Positions 18,090 to 26,733 are shown, counted from the first letter of the stretch. The stretch is DNA of 64,000 nt from Desulfuromusa kysingii (GCF_900107645.1 NZ_FNQN01000007.1:192898-256897), one strand, 5' to 3'. A program made the numbers and translations. Notes: a model not told the origin generated them from the sequence alone.

Positions 18090-18752
18090 TCATCTTGTCG
18101 TCATAAGATCATCATGGAGCAGGGGCACAATCTGTTTTTCCACCTGGCGCAGAAAGTCCTCCAAACGACCATCATTGGCAATCACAAGGTTCCAGTTGTC
18201 ATAATGGTCAAGAGAGTTCTCACTGCTATGATTATTGGCACCATCGAACCCCGGTCGTTCTATTTTGATAAAGATTCCACCCTGTTTTTTAATCATCTCC
18301 AGTTCGTTCACAAAACGGACATCATCAACAATAATCGGAGTCTGCGTCAGATCATATTCTTGTAATTTTTGCGCCCACGCCTTGGTCCAATAGTCAGGGT
18401 CCTGGGCGCGGCGATATTCGGTTCCCCACCACTGAAGTATCCGTCGTACGGTGACAGCGGTCTGTCCGGGTCGATCCTGGATATCTGCGTTCAAAGTGAC
18501 AAATCCAGTCCATAAGGGACAAAGTTTCAGCGCTTTTTGCGTATCCACATAAAAAACCCGAACCTTATCATCCTGATCGCCATAAATCAGTGGCACATTA
18601 TCCTCGGCCCCAACCTGACGAATAAAACCTTCAACTTCCTGCCGTAACACCACAGCCATGGGCAGGATGACGATATTGGCATCCAACTCTTTAAGATATT
18701 TCGCAGCGGTTGTTTTCCCCGAAGCGGCCTTCCCAGCAAATCCGATGATCAT
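18090..18752 (-). CDS. Deoxynucleoside monophosphate kinase-like P-loop protein
   Basis: 220 residues with a P-loop GFAGKAASGKTTAAKYL at the N-terminus, RRILQWWGTEYRRAQDPDYW mid-protein (the phage-type dNMP kinase pattern) and IVDDVRFVNELEMIK. It resembles T4 gp1-type dNMP kinases; cellular copies are known but uncommon. Tail-to-tail with the SagB gene, three bases apart. No phage genes surround it. Assignment is by motif; substrate unproven. Confidence 0.65.
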   Translation of the reverse strand: MIIGFAGKAASGKTTAAKYLKELDANIVILPMAVVLRQEVEGFIRQVGAEDNVPLIYGDQDDKVRVFYVDTQKALKLCPLWTGFVTLNADIQDRPGQTAVTVRRILQWWGTEYRRAQDPDYWTKAWAQKLQEYDLTQTPIIVDDVRFVNELEMIKKQGGIFIKIERPGFDGANNHSSENSLDHYDNWNLVIANDGRLEDFLRQVEKQIVPLLHDDLMTTR

Positions 18753-19109
18753 AAAACCCAGTCCTCATAAAAAATAACATCAGCCGACGGCAGCGTCGAA
18801 TGACAGATATCAAGGAGGAGAGTTTACTGTAATCGAAACAAATTTTGGAGTTTTTCTTTCTGCAGCAAGCAGAAATAAGATTCTCATAAAAACATTAAAC
18901 GGTAACGCTGAGACGGAGAGGAGCTAAGAATTGTAAAAATGGGTTCTCTTTTGTCTATCTCTGGAAACAAAACGTTTATAAGACTTTTCTCGATCTCCGT
19001 GCTTCTCAGCGTCTCTCCGTGACAAATATTTTAGGCACTGTAGCAACAAACAGCCGGTGTTTTGTTTCAGGTTCGTTTTGTTCATCCCAGAAGATGACAC
19101 TGAAAAATA
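18753..19109. other. Gene-free stretch with imperfect inverted repeats
   Basis: No convincing gene. It holds a 7-bp stem (TTTCTGC/GCAGAAA, 18857-18875) and, at 18904-19020, two modules ACGCTGAGACGGAGAGGAGC (plus) and its imperfect complement ending CTCAGCGTCTCTCCGT, forming a long degenerate inverted repeat around an AT-rich centre. The GAGACG/ACGCTGAG modules look like the dispersed non-coding repeats seen in many proteobacterial genomes. Confidence 0.5.
18904..19020. repeat. Degenerate inverted repeat (ACGCTGAGACGGAGAG-type)
   Basis: The left module at 18904-18923 and right module at about 18991-19020 share ACGCTGAG and ACGGAGAG units in inverted orientation, with the unit order partly shuffled. 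The arms are about 70 bases apart. Whether it is dispersed elsewhere in the genome cannot be seen here. Confidence 0.45.
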
Positions 19110-19138
19110 TTGCTTGAGCGGGAAATCAATGCTATAGA
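19110..19138 (+). promoter_or_regulatory. Sigma-70 promoter for the ABC-F gene
   Basis: TTGCTT (19110-19115) and TATAGA (19133-19138) with a 17-base spacer form a good sigma-70 promoter. It predicts a start near 19145, immediately before the hairpin below, so the leader would be only about 70 bases and mostly taken up by that structure. Confidence 0.6.
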
Positions 19139-19149
19139 TTCGCTACGCG

Positions 19150-19185
19150 AAGGCCACAGGGTTTGTTCCTGTGGTCTTTTATTTT
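19150..19185 (+). terminator. Intrinsic-terminator-like hairpin in the ABC-F leader
   Basis: AAGGCCACAGG (19150-19160) pairs with CCTGTGGTCTT (19168-19178), 11 pairs with one G-T, a 7-base loop and a run TCTTTTATTTTT. It ends about 30 bases before the ABC-F start codon. A small upstream hairpin TTCGC-TAC-GCGAA (19139-19151) overlaps its left base. It looks like an attenuator; an alternative is that it ends an unseen upstream transcript. Confidence 0.65.
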
Positions 19186-19215
19186 TATATTTTCATTTCA
19201 GGAAATGACTCCCTC

Positions 19216-20850
19216 ATGATCAGTGCTACAAATATTAGTCTGGCCTATGGCAAACGCACCATCTTTAAAGATGTCAACATCAAGTTCGTTCCCGGCAACT
19301 GTTATGGCCTGATCGGAGCTAATGGAGCGGGAAAATCGACCTTTCTCAAAATTTTGGCCAAGGAATCAGAGGCCGATAAAGGGACAATTTCGGTCGGAAC
19401 GGGTGAACGGATCGCCATGTTGCGCCAGGACCACTTTGCTTTTGACGAGCACAGCGTTATCGACACGGTGATGATGGGACATGAGCGGTTATTCAAAGTG
19501 AAAGCCGAACGTGAAGCGATTTACGCCAAGGCAGAGTTCACAGATGAAGACGGCGTCCGTTCAGGAGAACTGGAAGCTGAATTCGCCGAAATGAACGGCT
19601 ACGAAGCCGAATCGGAAGCGGCGGTGTTACTCAGTGGACTTGGCATCAGTGACGATCTTCTCAGCAAACAGATGAAGGAGCTCGAAGGCGGTGAAAAGGT
19701 TCGGGTATTGTTGGCTCAGGCGCTGTTTGGTAATCCTGATATCCTGCTCCTTGATGAGCCCACCAACCATCTTGATCTGAAATCGATTCAATGGCTGGAA
19801 GACTTCCTCGCCCGGTTTCAGAATACCGTGATTGTTGTCTCCCATGACCGTCACTTTCTCAATCAGGTCTGCACCCATGTCGCCGATATCGATTTTGGCA
19901 AAATCACCGTCTATGTTGGTAATTACGATTTCTGGTACGAAGCCAGCCAGTTAACCCTGCATCAGAAGCAGGAAGAGAACCGTAAAGCCAGCGACAAGGC
20001 CGAAGAGTTGAAAGCCTTTATTCAGCGCTTTTCGTCCAATGCCTCCAAAGCCAAGCAGGCCACTTCACGGAAAAAACTGTTGGAAAAATTGACCATCGAA
20101 GATATGCCAGTGTCTTCACGCCGTTACCCCTTCGTGGTGTTTAAACCGGAGCGCGCCTGTGGAGACATCATTCTTGAGATTAAAGATCTGAGCAAAAGTA
20201 TCGATGGTGTCAAAGTGTTGGACAATTTCAGCCTGACCCTTAACAAGGGAGACAAGGTTGCCTTTATCGGTGGTGACAGTCTGACTAAAACCACCTTGTT
20301 TCAGATTCTCGAAGGTGTCATCAAACCGGATAGCGGCAGCTTCCGCTGGGGTGTGACCATCACCACAGCGTTTTTCCCGATTGATAACAGCAGCTATTTC
20401 GAAAAGGATCTAACCTTGGTTGACTGGTTGCTGCAGTTCGCCCCGACCGAAGGGGAAAGTTTCGCCCGTGGCTTTCTGGGGCGGATGTTGTTCTCCGGCG
20501 ACGAAGCAAAAAAGCAAACGGCGGTTCTCTCCGGTGGCGAAAAGGTGCGCTGCATGCTTTCCAAAATGATGCTCACCGAGGCGAACGCGCTGATTTTTGA
20601 TGAACCGACGAATCATCTCGATCTCGAGTCAATCACGGCCTTGAACAACGGTCTGATGGCTTTTCCGGAAGTGATCCTGTTTACCAGTCATGACCACAAA
20701 TTTCTTTCGACCGTCGCCACCCGCATCATCGAATTTACCCCGGCTGGATTCATTGACCGGACGCTGACTTTTGACGAATATCTTGAAAGCACTGAAGTTT
20801 CTAAAATGCGCGCTGAGCATTATCAGGGCGAGACCTATCTGAATCTTTAA
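19216..20850 (+). CDS. ABC-F ATPase, YbiT-like
   Basis: 544 residues from the ATG at 19216 (AGGA at about 19200). Two ABC modules without membrane segments: Walker A GANGAGKST (about 34-42), signature LEGGEKVRVLLAQAL (about 155), Walker B LLLDEPTNHLD (about 176); a linker; then second module with signature LSGGEKVRCML (about 437) and FDEPTNHLD (about 458). The second Walker A is degenerate, GGDSLTKTT (about 353), lacking the Gly before Lys. ABC-F proteins act on the ribosome E site, modulating translation or protecting from antibiotics. Closest in look to E. coli YbiT. Its leader carries a terminator-like hairpin. Confidence 0.88.
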   Translation: MISATNISLAYGKRTIFKDVNIKFVPGNCYGLIGANGAGKSTFLKILAKESEADKGTISVGTGERIAMLRQDHFAFDEHSVIDTVMMGHERLFKVKAEREAIYAKAEFTDEDGVRSGELEAEFAEMNGYEAESEAAVLLSGLGISDDLLSKQMKELEGGEKVRVLLAQALFGNPDILLLDEPTNHLDLKSIQWLEDFLARFQNTVIVVSHDRHFLNQVCTHVADIDFGKITVYVGNYDFWYEASQLTLHQKQEENRKASDKAEELKAFIQRFSSNASKAKQATSRKKLLEKLTIEDMPVSSRRYPFVVFKPERACGDIILEIKDLSKSIDGVKVLDNFSLTLNKGDKVAFIGGDSLTKTTLFQILEGVIKPDSGSFRWGVTITTAFFPIDNSSYFEKDLTLVDWLLQFAPTEGESFARGFLGRMLFSGDEAKKQTAVLSGGEKVRCMLSKMMLTEANALIFDEPTNHLDLESITALNNGLMAFPEVILFTSHDHKFLSTVATRIIEFTPAGFIDRTLTFDEYLESTEVSKMRAEHYQGETYLNL

Positions 20851-20863
20851 TCCGCAACGGTTA

Positions 20864-20881
20864 GCGGGGCCGCAACCCCGC
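20864..20881 (+). terminator. Short GC-rich hairpin after the ABC-F gene
   Basis: GCGGGG-CCGCAA-CCCCGC, a perfect 6-bp GC stem 14 bases after the stop, followed by AACTTATTT. The T-run is weak, so this is a modest terminator candidate. Confidence 0.45.
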
Positions 20882-20961
20882 AACTTATTTGGTTGCTCAG
20901 CCGTAATTCAAGTTTATTGCAACGACCATTCTGGACAATCCTTCAGATTTGAGGAGCAAAT

Positions 20962-21675
20962 ATGGCTATTCCCTGGCAGGTTCTCGATCAATTCACGACA
21001 GAAGATGAGGGGATTCTCGAACTGCGTCAGCGTGGCGAAGGGGATTATCTCATCACTGTCGGCTCTCAGGTCTTGATGAACAGCAAAGCCCAGCGCTCCG
21101 AAATCGCTCTCGGAAAACTCGGTTGTCACGACCTGAGGAACCACCCGAAACCAAAAGTTCTGGTCGGTGGTTTGGGGATGGGGATTACCCTGCGTGCTGT
21201 TCTTGATACGCTGCCCGATACGGCGGAAGTCACTGTTGCTGAACTCAATCCGGTCATTCGTCAGTGGTGCCTCAAATTCCTCTCCAAGCTGACCGACGGA
21301 GCGGCAAGCGATCCCCGCGTCAACATCGAAATCATTGACGTCATTGAGCTGATCAGAAAAACCTCAGCCGCACACTTCGATGCCATCATCCTGGATCTCT
21401 ACCGGGGGCCGCATCCACAAACAGATCCACAGCACGACCCGATTTATGGCAGTCGTTCCATCGCCCGCTCTTATGCCGCGATCAAACCCGGTGGGACCTT
21501 TTCGATCTGGGGCGAAAACCCTGATCCTAACTTTGAAAACCGTCTGCGCGCTGCCGGTTTTTTGGTCCGCTGTGAAAGGCCCGGAAAAGGTGGCTATCGG
21601 CATGCCGTCTGGGTCGCCACCAAGGACGACAAGACACTGAAGAATTCCCCACAACAGCAGAGGAGAGACGCATGA
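20962..21675 (+). CDS. Spermidine synthase-like SAM-dependent transferase
   Basis: 237 residues with a Rossmann SAM-binding pattern VLVGGLGMGITLRAVL (about 66-81) and VAELNPVIRQW (about 93-103), then FDAIILDLYRGP. This is the spermine/spermidine synthase-like fold seen in many stand-alone proteins; full polyamine-synthase substrate residues are not evident, so a methyltransferase-like role is equally possible. The start follows GAGGAG. Its stop overlaps the next start (ATGA). Confidence 0.75.
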   Translation: MAIPWQVLDQFTTEDEGILELRQRGEGDYLITVGSQVLMNSKAQRSEIALGKLGCHDLRNHPKPKVLVGGLGMGITLRAVLDTLPDTAEVTVAELNPVIRQWCLKFLSKLTDGAASDPRVNIEIIDVIELIRKTSAAHFDAIILDLYRGPHPQTDPQHDPIYGSRSIARSYAAIKPGGTFSIWGENPDPNFENRLRAAGFLVRCERPGKGGYRHAVWVATKDDKTLKNSPQQQRRDA

Positions 21676-21887
21676 AAGAATTCATTCTGGAGGACCGGGA
21701 GTTCATAGAACTCTACAAAATTCTTAAAATTGCAGGATGGGCTTCCAGTGGCGGTGAGGCAAAAGCCGTTATTGCTGAAGGTCAGGTTCTGGTCAATGGA
21801 GTGACAGAAACACAGAAACGGAAAAAAATTATCGCTGGCGACAGCGTTGCATTTAAAAATGAGATAATCTCCGTCCACGCCAAATGA
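21672..21887 (+). CDS. S4-domain RNA-binding protein, YbcJ-like
   Basis: 71 residues forming one S4 domain: FIELYKILKIAGWASSGGEA, then VLVNGVTETQKRKKI, very similar to E. coli YbcJ, which is thought to bind RNA. ATGA overlap with the preceding gene shows translational coupling. Length is normal for the family. Confidence 0.85.
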   Translation: MKEFILEDREFIELYKILKIAGWASSGGEAKAVIAEGQVLVNGVTETQKRKKIIAGDSVAFKNEIISVHAK

Positions 21888-21901
21888 GCCCAGCAATCCG
21901 G

Positions 21902-23284
21902 TTATCCCTCCGCAAGAATAACATCCTTGCGGGAAACCTTACGCAACCGCAACCCCAGCAATACGGCTGCAACACTAAGACCAATCAGCAGACTCAGCCA
22001 AAAACCTTTTGCGCCCATGGGCGAACCGAAAACATTGGTCAGCGCTAAACTGTACCCCAACGGCAACCCAATCACCCAATAAGCAACGACAACCATCAAC
22101 AACGGTACACGTGTATCCTTATAGCCACGCAGAGCGGCAGCAGCTCCAACCTGAAAGGCATCGGAGAACTGATAAAGGGCGTTGAGATACAATAGACCAA
22201 CGGCAATGGCGATGACCTCCGGGTCATGTGTGTATATTTCAGCAATGTTCCGGGCAAAAACCATAGTCAATGTTGCCGTAAAGAGAGCAATCAATGAATT
22301 CAATGATATCCCCGCAACACTCACCAGTCGAGCCCGGTCAAAACGTTGCCGACCGATAGCGTGACCGACTCGAATCGTGATCGCGCTGGACAGACTTAAT
22401 GGGATCATGAAGATCAGCGAAGAGTAGTTCAAAGTGATCTGATGCGAAGCAACGGTCATGGCTCCCAAGGGAGACAAAAATAGAGCAATCAGAGCAAAGA
22501 TACTGGCTTCGACCAGCAGGGAGACACCAATCGGCAAGCCTAAACGAATAAACTGCGCCGCGCCTTCGACGCCACACTTTTTACCAAGATCGAAAAAGTG
22601 GGTCATATTGTAACGTCTGACTCGCCAGATAGTCAGCAACATGCAGCCACACATAAACCAGAGACTAAGAGCTGACGCCCAACCGCAACCGACTCCGCCC
22701 ATCGCTGGAAAACCAAATTTTCCATAAATAAACAGATAATTGCCAACGACGTTGACCGGGATGCTGGCAAGGCCAATCAACATGCTCGGCCGTGCTAACC
22801 CGAGACCTTCACTCAAGTTGCGTAATAAAAAAAACAACGTCACCGCCGGGACGCCCCAGGAAATTGCTTTGAGATAGTTCGCAGCAATAACCGCAACCTG
22901 CGGTTCAACTCCCATAGGGTAAAAGATAATGCTGGCGTTGCGTAACAACAGGATAATGATCAATACCAAAGGGATAGAGACAAGCGCTCCGCGACGCGCC
23001 AGAGGTCCCGTCTCGGCAATTTTCCCAGCGCCATATAATTGTGCAACCATGGGGGTGATCGCCAGCAGGACGCCATAGAGAAACAGAAACAACGGTCCCC
23101 AGATACTGCCACCCACGGCAACACCAGCAAGGTCAGCAGTACTCACCCGACCGGCCATCACCGTATCGGTAAAGGCAAGGGCTTGCTGCGCCAGCTGTGC
23201 CGCCAGTATCGGTGCCGCCAGGGGTAGTAATAAGCCGGCCTCAGTGCGTAGCAGCTTGAATTGTCTTCTTTTAAAATGGCTCAT
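21902..23284 (-). CDS. MATE-family multidrug efflux transporter
   Basis: 460 residues with about 12 transmembrane helices arranged as two six-helix halves; LPLAAPILAAQLAQQALAF and TVMAGRVSTADLAGVAVGGS open the first half as in NorM proteins. It would export cationic drugs or metabolites with Na+ or H+ antiport. Length typical. Divergent from an EamA transporter. Confidence 0.9.
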   Translation of the reverse strand: MSHFKRRQFKLLRTEAGLLLPLAAPILAAQLAQQALAFTDTVMAGRVSTADLAGVAVGGSIWGPLFLFLYGVLLAITPMVAQLYGAGKIAETGPLARRGALVSIPLVLIIILLLRNASIIFYPMGVEPQVAVIAANYLKAISWGVPAVTLFFLLRNLSEGLGLARPSMLIGLASIPVNVVGNYLFIYGKFGFPAMGGVGCGWASALSLWFMCGCMLLTIWRVRRYNMTHFFDLGKKCGVEGAAQFIRLGLPIGVSLLVEASIFALIALFLSPLGAMTVASHQITLNYSSLIFMIPLSLSSAITIRVGHAIGRQRFDRARLVSVAGISLNSLIALFTATLTMVFARNIAEIYTHDPEVIAIAVGLLYLNALYQFSDAFQVGAAAALRGYKDTRVPLLMVVVAYWVIGLPLGYSLALTNVFGSPMGAKGFWLSLLIGLSVAAVLLGLRLRKVSRKDVILAEG

Positions 23285-23581
23285 AGCGGCTCAATAGAAG
23301 ATAAGTAAAATTGGACGATATTTCGTAAGCGCTGTTGATACACTCTTGCCTTGAAAGGGTCAACAAGGAATTAACGTCTTCCTCCCATAGGCTCCACCAG
23401 CACAACAACGATGAAACTTGAAAAATCCGTTAACAAACGGCGGACAAAGTCGTGTTTATAAACTGGACAAATAACAAATTTTACGCGACAACAGTCTGCG
23501 GCCATTTCACCTTAAAGAAACTCTCCCGCTATGGTCCCCAAAGATACGCGCTAATCGGCACGACAGAGGAGTTAAGAAAAA
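23285..23581. other. Divergent intergenic region
   Basis: 297 bases between the MATE and EamA genes. I see no convincing gene, hairpin or operator; short open frames on the plus strand overlap the start of the EamA gene and look spurious. Confidence 0.5.
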
Positions 23582-24457
23582 GTGACACACACCATCCAGA
23601 CACCATTGCCCCTGTTAAAACTACTACTTGGTTCCGTCTGTATCAGCTTTTCCCCCATTTTTATAAAAATTGCAGCCGTCCCCCCAGACAGTGCCGGGTT
23701 TTACCGGATGACGTTTGCTTCCATATCCTTAACCATCCTGATGTTTTTTCTCGGAGAGAACTTGAAAATGGCACTCAGGCCGAGACTACTTCTCGCCCTC
23801 GGTGGAGTATTTCTGGCCATAGATTTCATGGCTTGGCACCGTAGCATTGCACTGGTAGGACCGGGACTCTCAACCTTACTAGGCAATTTTCAAGTCTTTT
23901 TTACCGCCCTGTTCTCCTGGTTGTTTTTAAAACAGAAAATTTCCAAAATGTTTATTCTTGCCATCATCATGGCGCTCTGTGGACTATTATTTATCACAGG
24001 TGTCGATTGGAACAATCTCGCAGAAGGTTATAAATTAGGTATTTTTCTCGGGCTGGTCACAGCTATTTTCTATTCCTTCTATATCCTGCTGGTCAAAGCA
24101 TCGATGGATGACTGTTCCGTGAACAGCGTTCCGGCAATGTTGATGGTTGCCATCCCCGGAGCTCTGGTTCTTGGCGTTGTGACCCCTCTGAATGGCGCAA
24201 CCTTTGTGATCCCCAGCGGCAGTTCCCTCTTCGCCCTGATCGGTGTTGGCGTCATCAGTACCACCATCGGCTGGTCTTTAATCTCTTCGGCAATCCAGCG
24301 CATCCCAGCGACGGTCGCCGGGTTGATCCTGCTGTTACAACCGACCCTTGCTCTGATCTGGGACACCCTTTTATTTGACCGCCCAACCCAGGGAATCGAA
24401 GTTTTTGGTATCCTGCTGATTCTTTCGGCAATCTATATTGGTTCGTATCGCAGATAG
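23582..24457 (+). CDS. EamA/DMT-family transporter
   Basis: 291 residues with ten predicted helices in two EamA repeats (about 8-140 and 150-288). Typical stretches: FSPIFIKIAAVPPDSAGFYR, FMAWHRSIALVGPGLSTLLG, and LLLQPTLALIWDTLLFDRP. The GTG at 23582 follows GAGGAG with about 9 bases. DMT transporters move metabolites or amino acids; the substrate cannot be told. Convergent with the Gre-like gene. Confidence 0.88.
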   Translation: MTHTIQTPLPLLKLLLGSVCISFSPIFIKIAAVPPDSAGFYRMTFASISLTILMFFLGENLKMALRPRLLLALGGVFLAIDFMAWHRSIALVGPGLSTLLGNFQVFFTALFSWLFLKQKISKMFILAIIMALCGLLFITGVDWNNLAEGYKLGIFLGLVTAIFYSFYILLVKASMDDCSVNSVPAMLMVAIPGALVLGVVTPLNGATFVIPSGSSLFALIGVGVISTTIGWSLISSAIQRIPATVAGLILLLQPTLALIWDTLLFDRPTQGIEVFGILLILSAIYIGSYRR

Positions 24458-24527
24458 CACGTTCAGACAGCAACACAACTTAACTTCAATATCAGGAGAA
24501 CCGAAAATCCTGCGGTATCAAGCCCTC

Positions 24528-25031
24528 TCAGCAGATGGCAACAATCTCATATTCACGCGTCATGCGACCGTTCAGTTCAACCAGATCACCACACTGTTTT
24601 CCCAGCAGTTCCCGACCAAGAGGTGATGCAGGGGTGATGATCATCACCTCACCCCCGTCACTATCTAATAGCAATCCACCGGCAGCAGGTCCGAGGAAGA
24701 CCAGTCGTGCTTGCCCTGCGTCATCTTCCAACTGCACCAGCGCTGTCAAACGGATGGCTGCATCTGCCGCGAAATCAATCAATGTCAACGTTTCAAAGGT
24801 CTGAATGGCCTGCAAAATTTCCTGTGCCCGGTTCGCCTGCCCTTGCGCAAGGTAGGAGGCTTCAAGGCCGAGGGTCGCATATTTATTATCAGGGATATTT
24901 TCCTCATGGGTCGCAGCGGCGTGGGAGCTTTTCGCTGCGTGCAGAAGCAATGCGTAATCAGCTTTTAATTGGGCAATAATCTGCTGACGCAAGGCATCTT
25001 TATCCACATTTTTCTGAATTAAAGGTTTCAA
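24528..25031 (-). CDS. GreA/GreB-family elongation-factor-like protein
   Basis: 167 residues. The N-terminal part is helical with acidic ENIPDNKY near 45, comparable to the coiled-coil tip of GreA; the C-terminal half is the FKBP-like GreA/GreB domain, including VFLGPAAGGLLLD, VMIITPASPLGRELLGKQCGD and ending YEIVAIC. Gre factors rescue backtracked RNA polymerase. This is a divergent paralogue, not canonical GreA, so function is uncertain. It overlaps the racemase gene upstream by four bases and is coupled to it. Confidence 0.75.
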   Translation of the reverse strand: MKPLIQKNVDKDALRQQIIAQLKADYALLLHAAKSSHAAATHEENIPDNKYATLGLEASYLAQGQANRAQEILQAIQTFETLTLIDFAADAAIRLTALVQLEDDAGQARLVFLGPAAGGLLLDSDGGEVMIITPASPLGRELLGKQCGDLVELNGRMTREYEIVAIC

Positions 25032-25744
25032 GAACGGTTATTTTCATCCTCAGTAAAAACCTGCTGCAACGCAAATTGAGCATGTAGAGCGGCGGTATTA
25101 AACAACGGCAGGTCAGTATCTTGCTGGCGAATCAACAGTGGGATTTCAGTACAACCAAGGATCACCCCCTCGGCTCCCTGAGTCCGCAGTTTGTCAATGA
25201 TCGCCAGGTAATTCTGTCGCGTTGCAGAGGTAAATATCCCCTGGCACAGCTCGTTGAAAATCGTTGTATGGATATAATCCCGCTCATCGGCCTCAGGAAT
25301 AAGGACATTGAGGTCAAAGTTATCCAGCAAGCGTTGCCGGTAGAAATCTTCCTCCATGGTGTAACGTGTCCCCAGCAACGCCACATTTTTTAGCCCTTGA
25401 GATGTAATCACGCTACCTGTGGCGTCGGCAATATGGAGCAATGGCACCTTGATCTGCGCAGCAATCACCGGGGCAACTTTATGCATCAGGTTGGTACAGA
25501 GTAACACCATATCTGCCCCAGATTTTTCCAGTCCTCGCGCCGCATCCGCGAGTTGAAGACCAGCCTGTTGCCATTGTCCGTTAACCTGCAACTGTTCAAT
25601 CTCAGCAAAATCAACACTGTGCATTAAAATCTTGGCCGAATGGAGACCGCCTAACTGCTCCCGCACCCCCTGATTGAGCAGTTGATAATAGAGGACCGTT
25701 GATTCCCAACTCATCCCGCCGAGCAAGCCAATTGTTTTCATCAT
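25028..25744 (-). CDS. Aspartate/glutamate racemase-family protein
   Basis: About 238 residues. GLLGGMSWESTVLYYQLLN at the N-terminus, the first catalytic Cys in LCTNLMHK (about 84) and the second in ILGCTEIPLL (about 195), with LLGTRYTMEEDFY between. Both Cys are present, so racemase activity is plausible; it resembles YgeA-type broad-specificity amino-acid racemases. Three near-adjacent ATG codons (25750, 25744, 25741) leave the exact start open; 25744 is best spaced from AGGA. Confidence 0.87.
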   Translation of the reverse strand: MMKTIGLLGGMSWESTVLYYQLLNQGVREQLGGLHSAKILMHSVDFAEIEQLQVNGQWQQAGLQLADAARGLEKSGADMVLLCTNLMHKVAPVIAAQIKVPLLHIADATGSVITSQGLKNVALLGTRYTMEEDFYRQRLLDNFDLNVLIPEADERDYIHTTIFNELCQGIFTSATRQNYLAIIDKLRTQGAEGVILGCTEIPLLIRQQDTDLPLFNTAALHAQFALQQVFTEDENNRS

Positions 25745-25916
25745 CTTCATCCTGACCTTGAAAAATTTTCGTCATAACCCATCACTCAACACCTGAAGCC
25801 CGCAACAGAGCAATCTGCACGGCATGAAAAAAAAGAGCATAACAGTTTTTTCTGATCAGATGAAAGTGCGCAGCGTCACAGGTTTAAAATAGATGGTTCC
25901 AACTGCAAGGCAGAGC

Positions 25917-25944
25917 AAAAAATCCATCTCGGTTTTCCGATGGA
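25917..25944 (-). terminator. Intrinsic terminator of the coiled-coil membrane protein gene
   Basis: On the minus strand TCCATCGG-AAAA-CCGAGATGGA is followed by TTTTTT. One bulged base interrupts the stem. It lies 15 bases past the stop of the 25959-26423 gene. Confidence 0.7.
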
Positions 25945-25958
25945 ACGGAGCAGAAAGC

Positions 25959-26423
25959 TCAACCTAGCAGCTGTTTAAGCATGGCATTGTAGTGCTGGAT
26001 ATTCTCCAAATAAGCAACAATGATCCAAAAAATAATTGAAGACAGGATTCCTAACAGAAAGGCGGTGACGACTTTAGGCCACCACTTATTTTTAAAGTGA
26101 CGGTTGATCGCCGCTTCGATGCTACCGGTTTCACTCAGGTCTATTGCCGCAAGCAACTCTTTGACGATATCTCCCTCGAGAGAGTTATTCTGCACGGCGG
26201 TGGATAATGATAATACCCGCTCTTTAAACTCCTTTTCGCAGTGTTCATAGTTGCTGATAACCTCTCGAAGATGATCAATTTCATCGGACGGCTCTTCCCC
26301 CTGTCGCTTAATTTCATCATTCAACCGCGCCAGCTCATCATTTAAAGTGGCTATCTCGTCGTTGAGTGCGGCATTGGCATGCTGTAGATCGGCAATTTTT
26401 GCTTTATTGATAAATTCAGACAT
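25959..26423 (-). CDS. Coiled-coil protein with C-terminal membrane anchor, unknown function
   Basis: 154 residues. Residues about 5-75 are a regular coiled coil (NDEIATLNDELARLNDEIKR), followed by a helical region and SGSIEAAINRHFKNKWW-like amphipathic stretch, then one hydrophobic helix (about 117-140) and a short tail. I do not recognise the family. The start follows AGAGGG. It has its own terminator and no close partner; it lies just downstream of the signalling operon on the same strand, separated by 310 bases. Confidence 0.7.
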   Translation of the reverse strand: MSEFINKAKIADLQHANAALNDEIATLNDELARLNDEIKRQGEEPSDEIDHLREVISNYEHCEKEFKERVLSLSTAVQNNSLEGDIVKELLAAIDLSETGSIEAAINRHFKNKWWPKVVTAFLLGILSSIIFWIIVAYLENIQHYNAMLKQLLG

Positions 26424-26733
26424 CTAAACCCTCTGCAGTAAAACTCTTTACAACCTTCGTGTTGCCATACTTCATGTGGGGCACATAAGAACTGATAACA
26501 GTTGGCACCGCCAGGTTTTTGCTTTCACTTTGATTTTAGCAGATTATGATCTCAAAATGAGCTTCCGATAAATTTTCCGACAGCTTGTCGAACCATTATC
26601 GTGACCACCGGAAGCAGACGGTTTTAAACCTAAAAGGGAAAAGAAGGAGATAAACAGATTCTAGATGCTGTAGATACAGTCAAGGTACGCTCTTCTGGAT
26701 CGCGGAAACAGCCCATCCCACACAATCAACAAC
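26424..26733. other. Gene-free stretch downstream of the signalling operon
   Basis: 310 bases with no convincing coding frame. Only a weak 5-bp hairpin (CGACA-GCT-TGTCG, 26578-26590) is visible. It probably holds the 3' end of the signalling operon and the promoter of the coiled-coil gene. Confidence 0.5.

Noticed and set aside
17331-18752. SagB gene as part of an azole-peptide toxin cluster
   Set aside because: No cyclodehydratase, precursor peptide or exporter is near; the neighbours are a DUF4197 gene and a dNMP kinase-like gene.
23452-23844. 130-codon open frame upstream of and overlapping the EamA transporter
   Set aside because: It overlaps the well-supported transporter in another frame, is rich in His/Arg/Pro without any recognisable pattern and lacks a start signal.
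26480-26510. Possible sigma-54 promoter (TTGGCACC then TTTTTGCT)
   Set aside because: The GG-to-GC distance is about 15 bases instead of the required 10.
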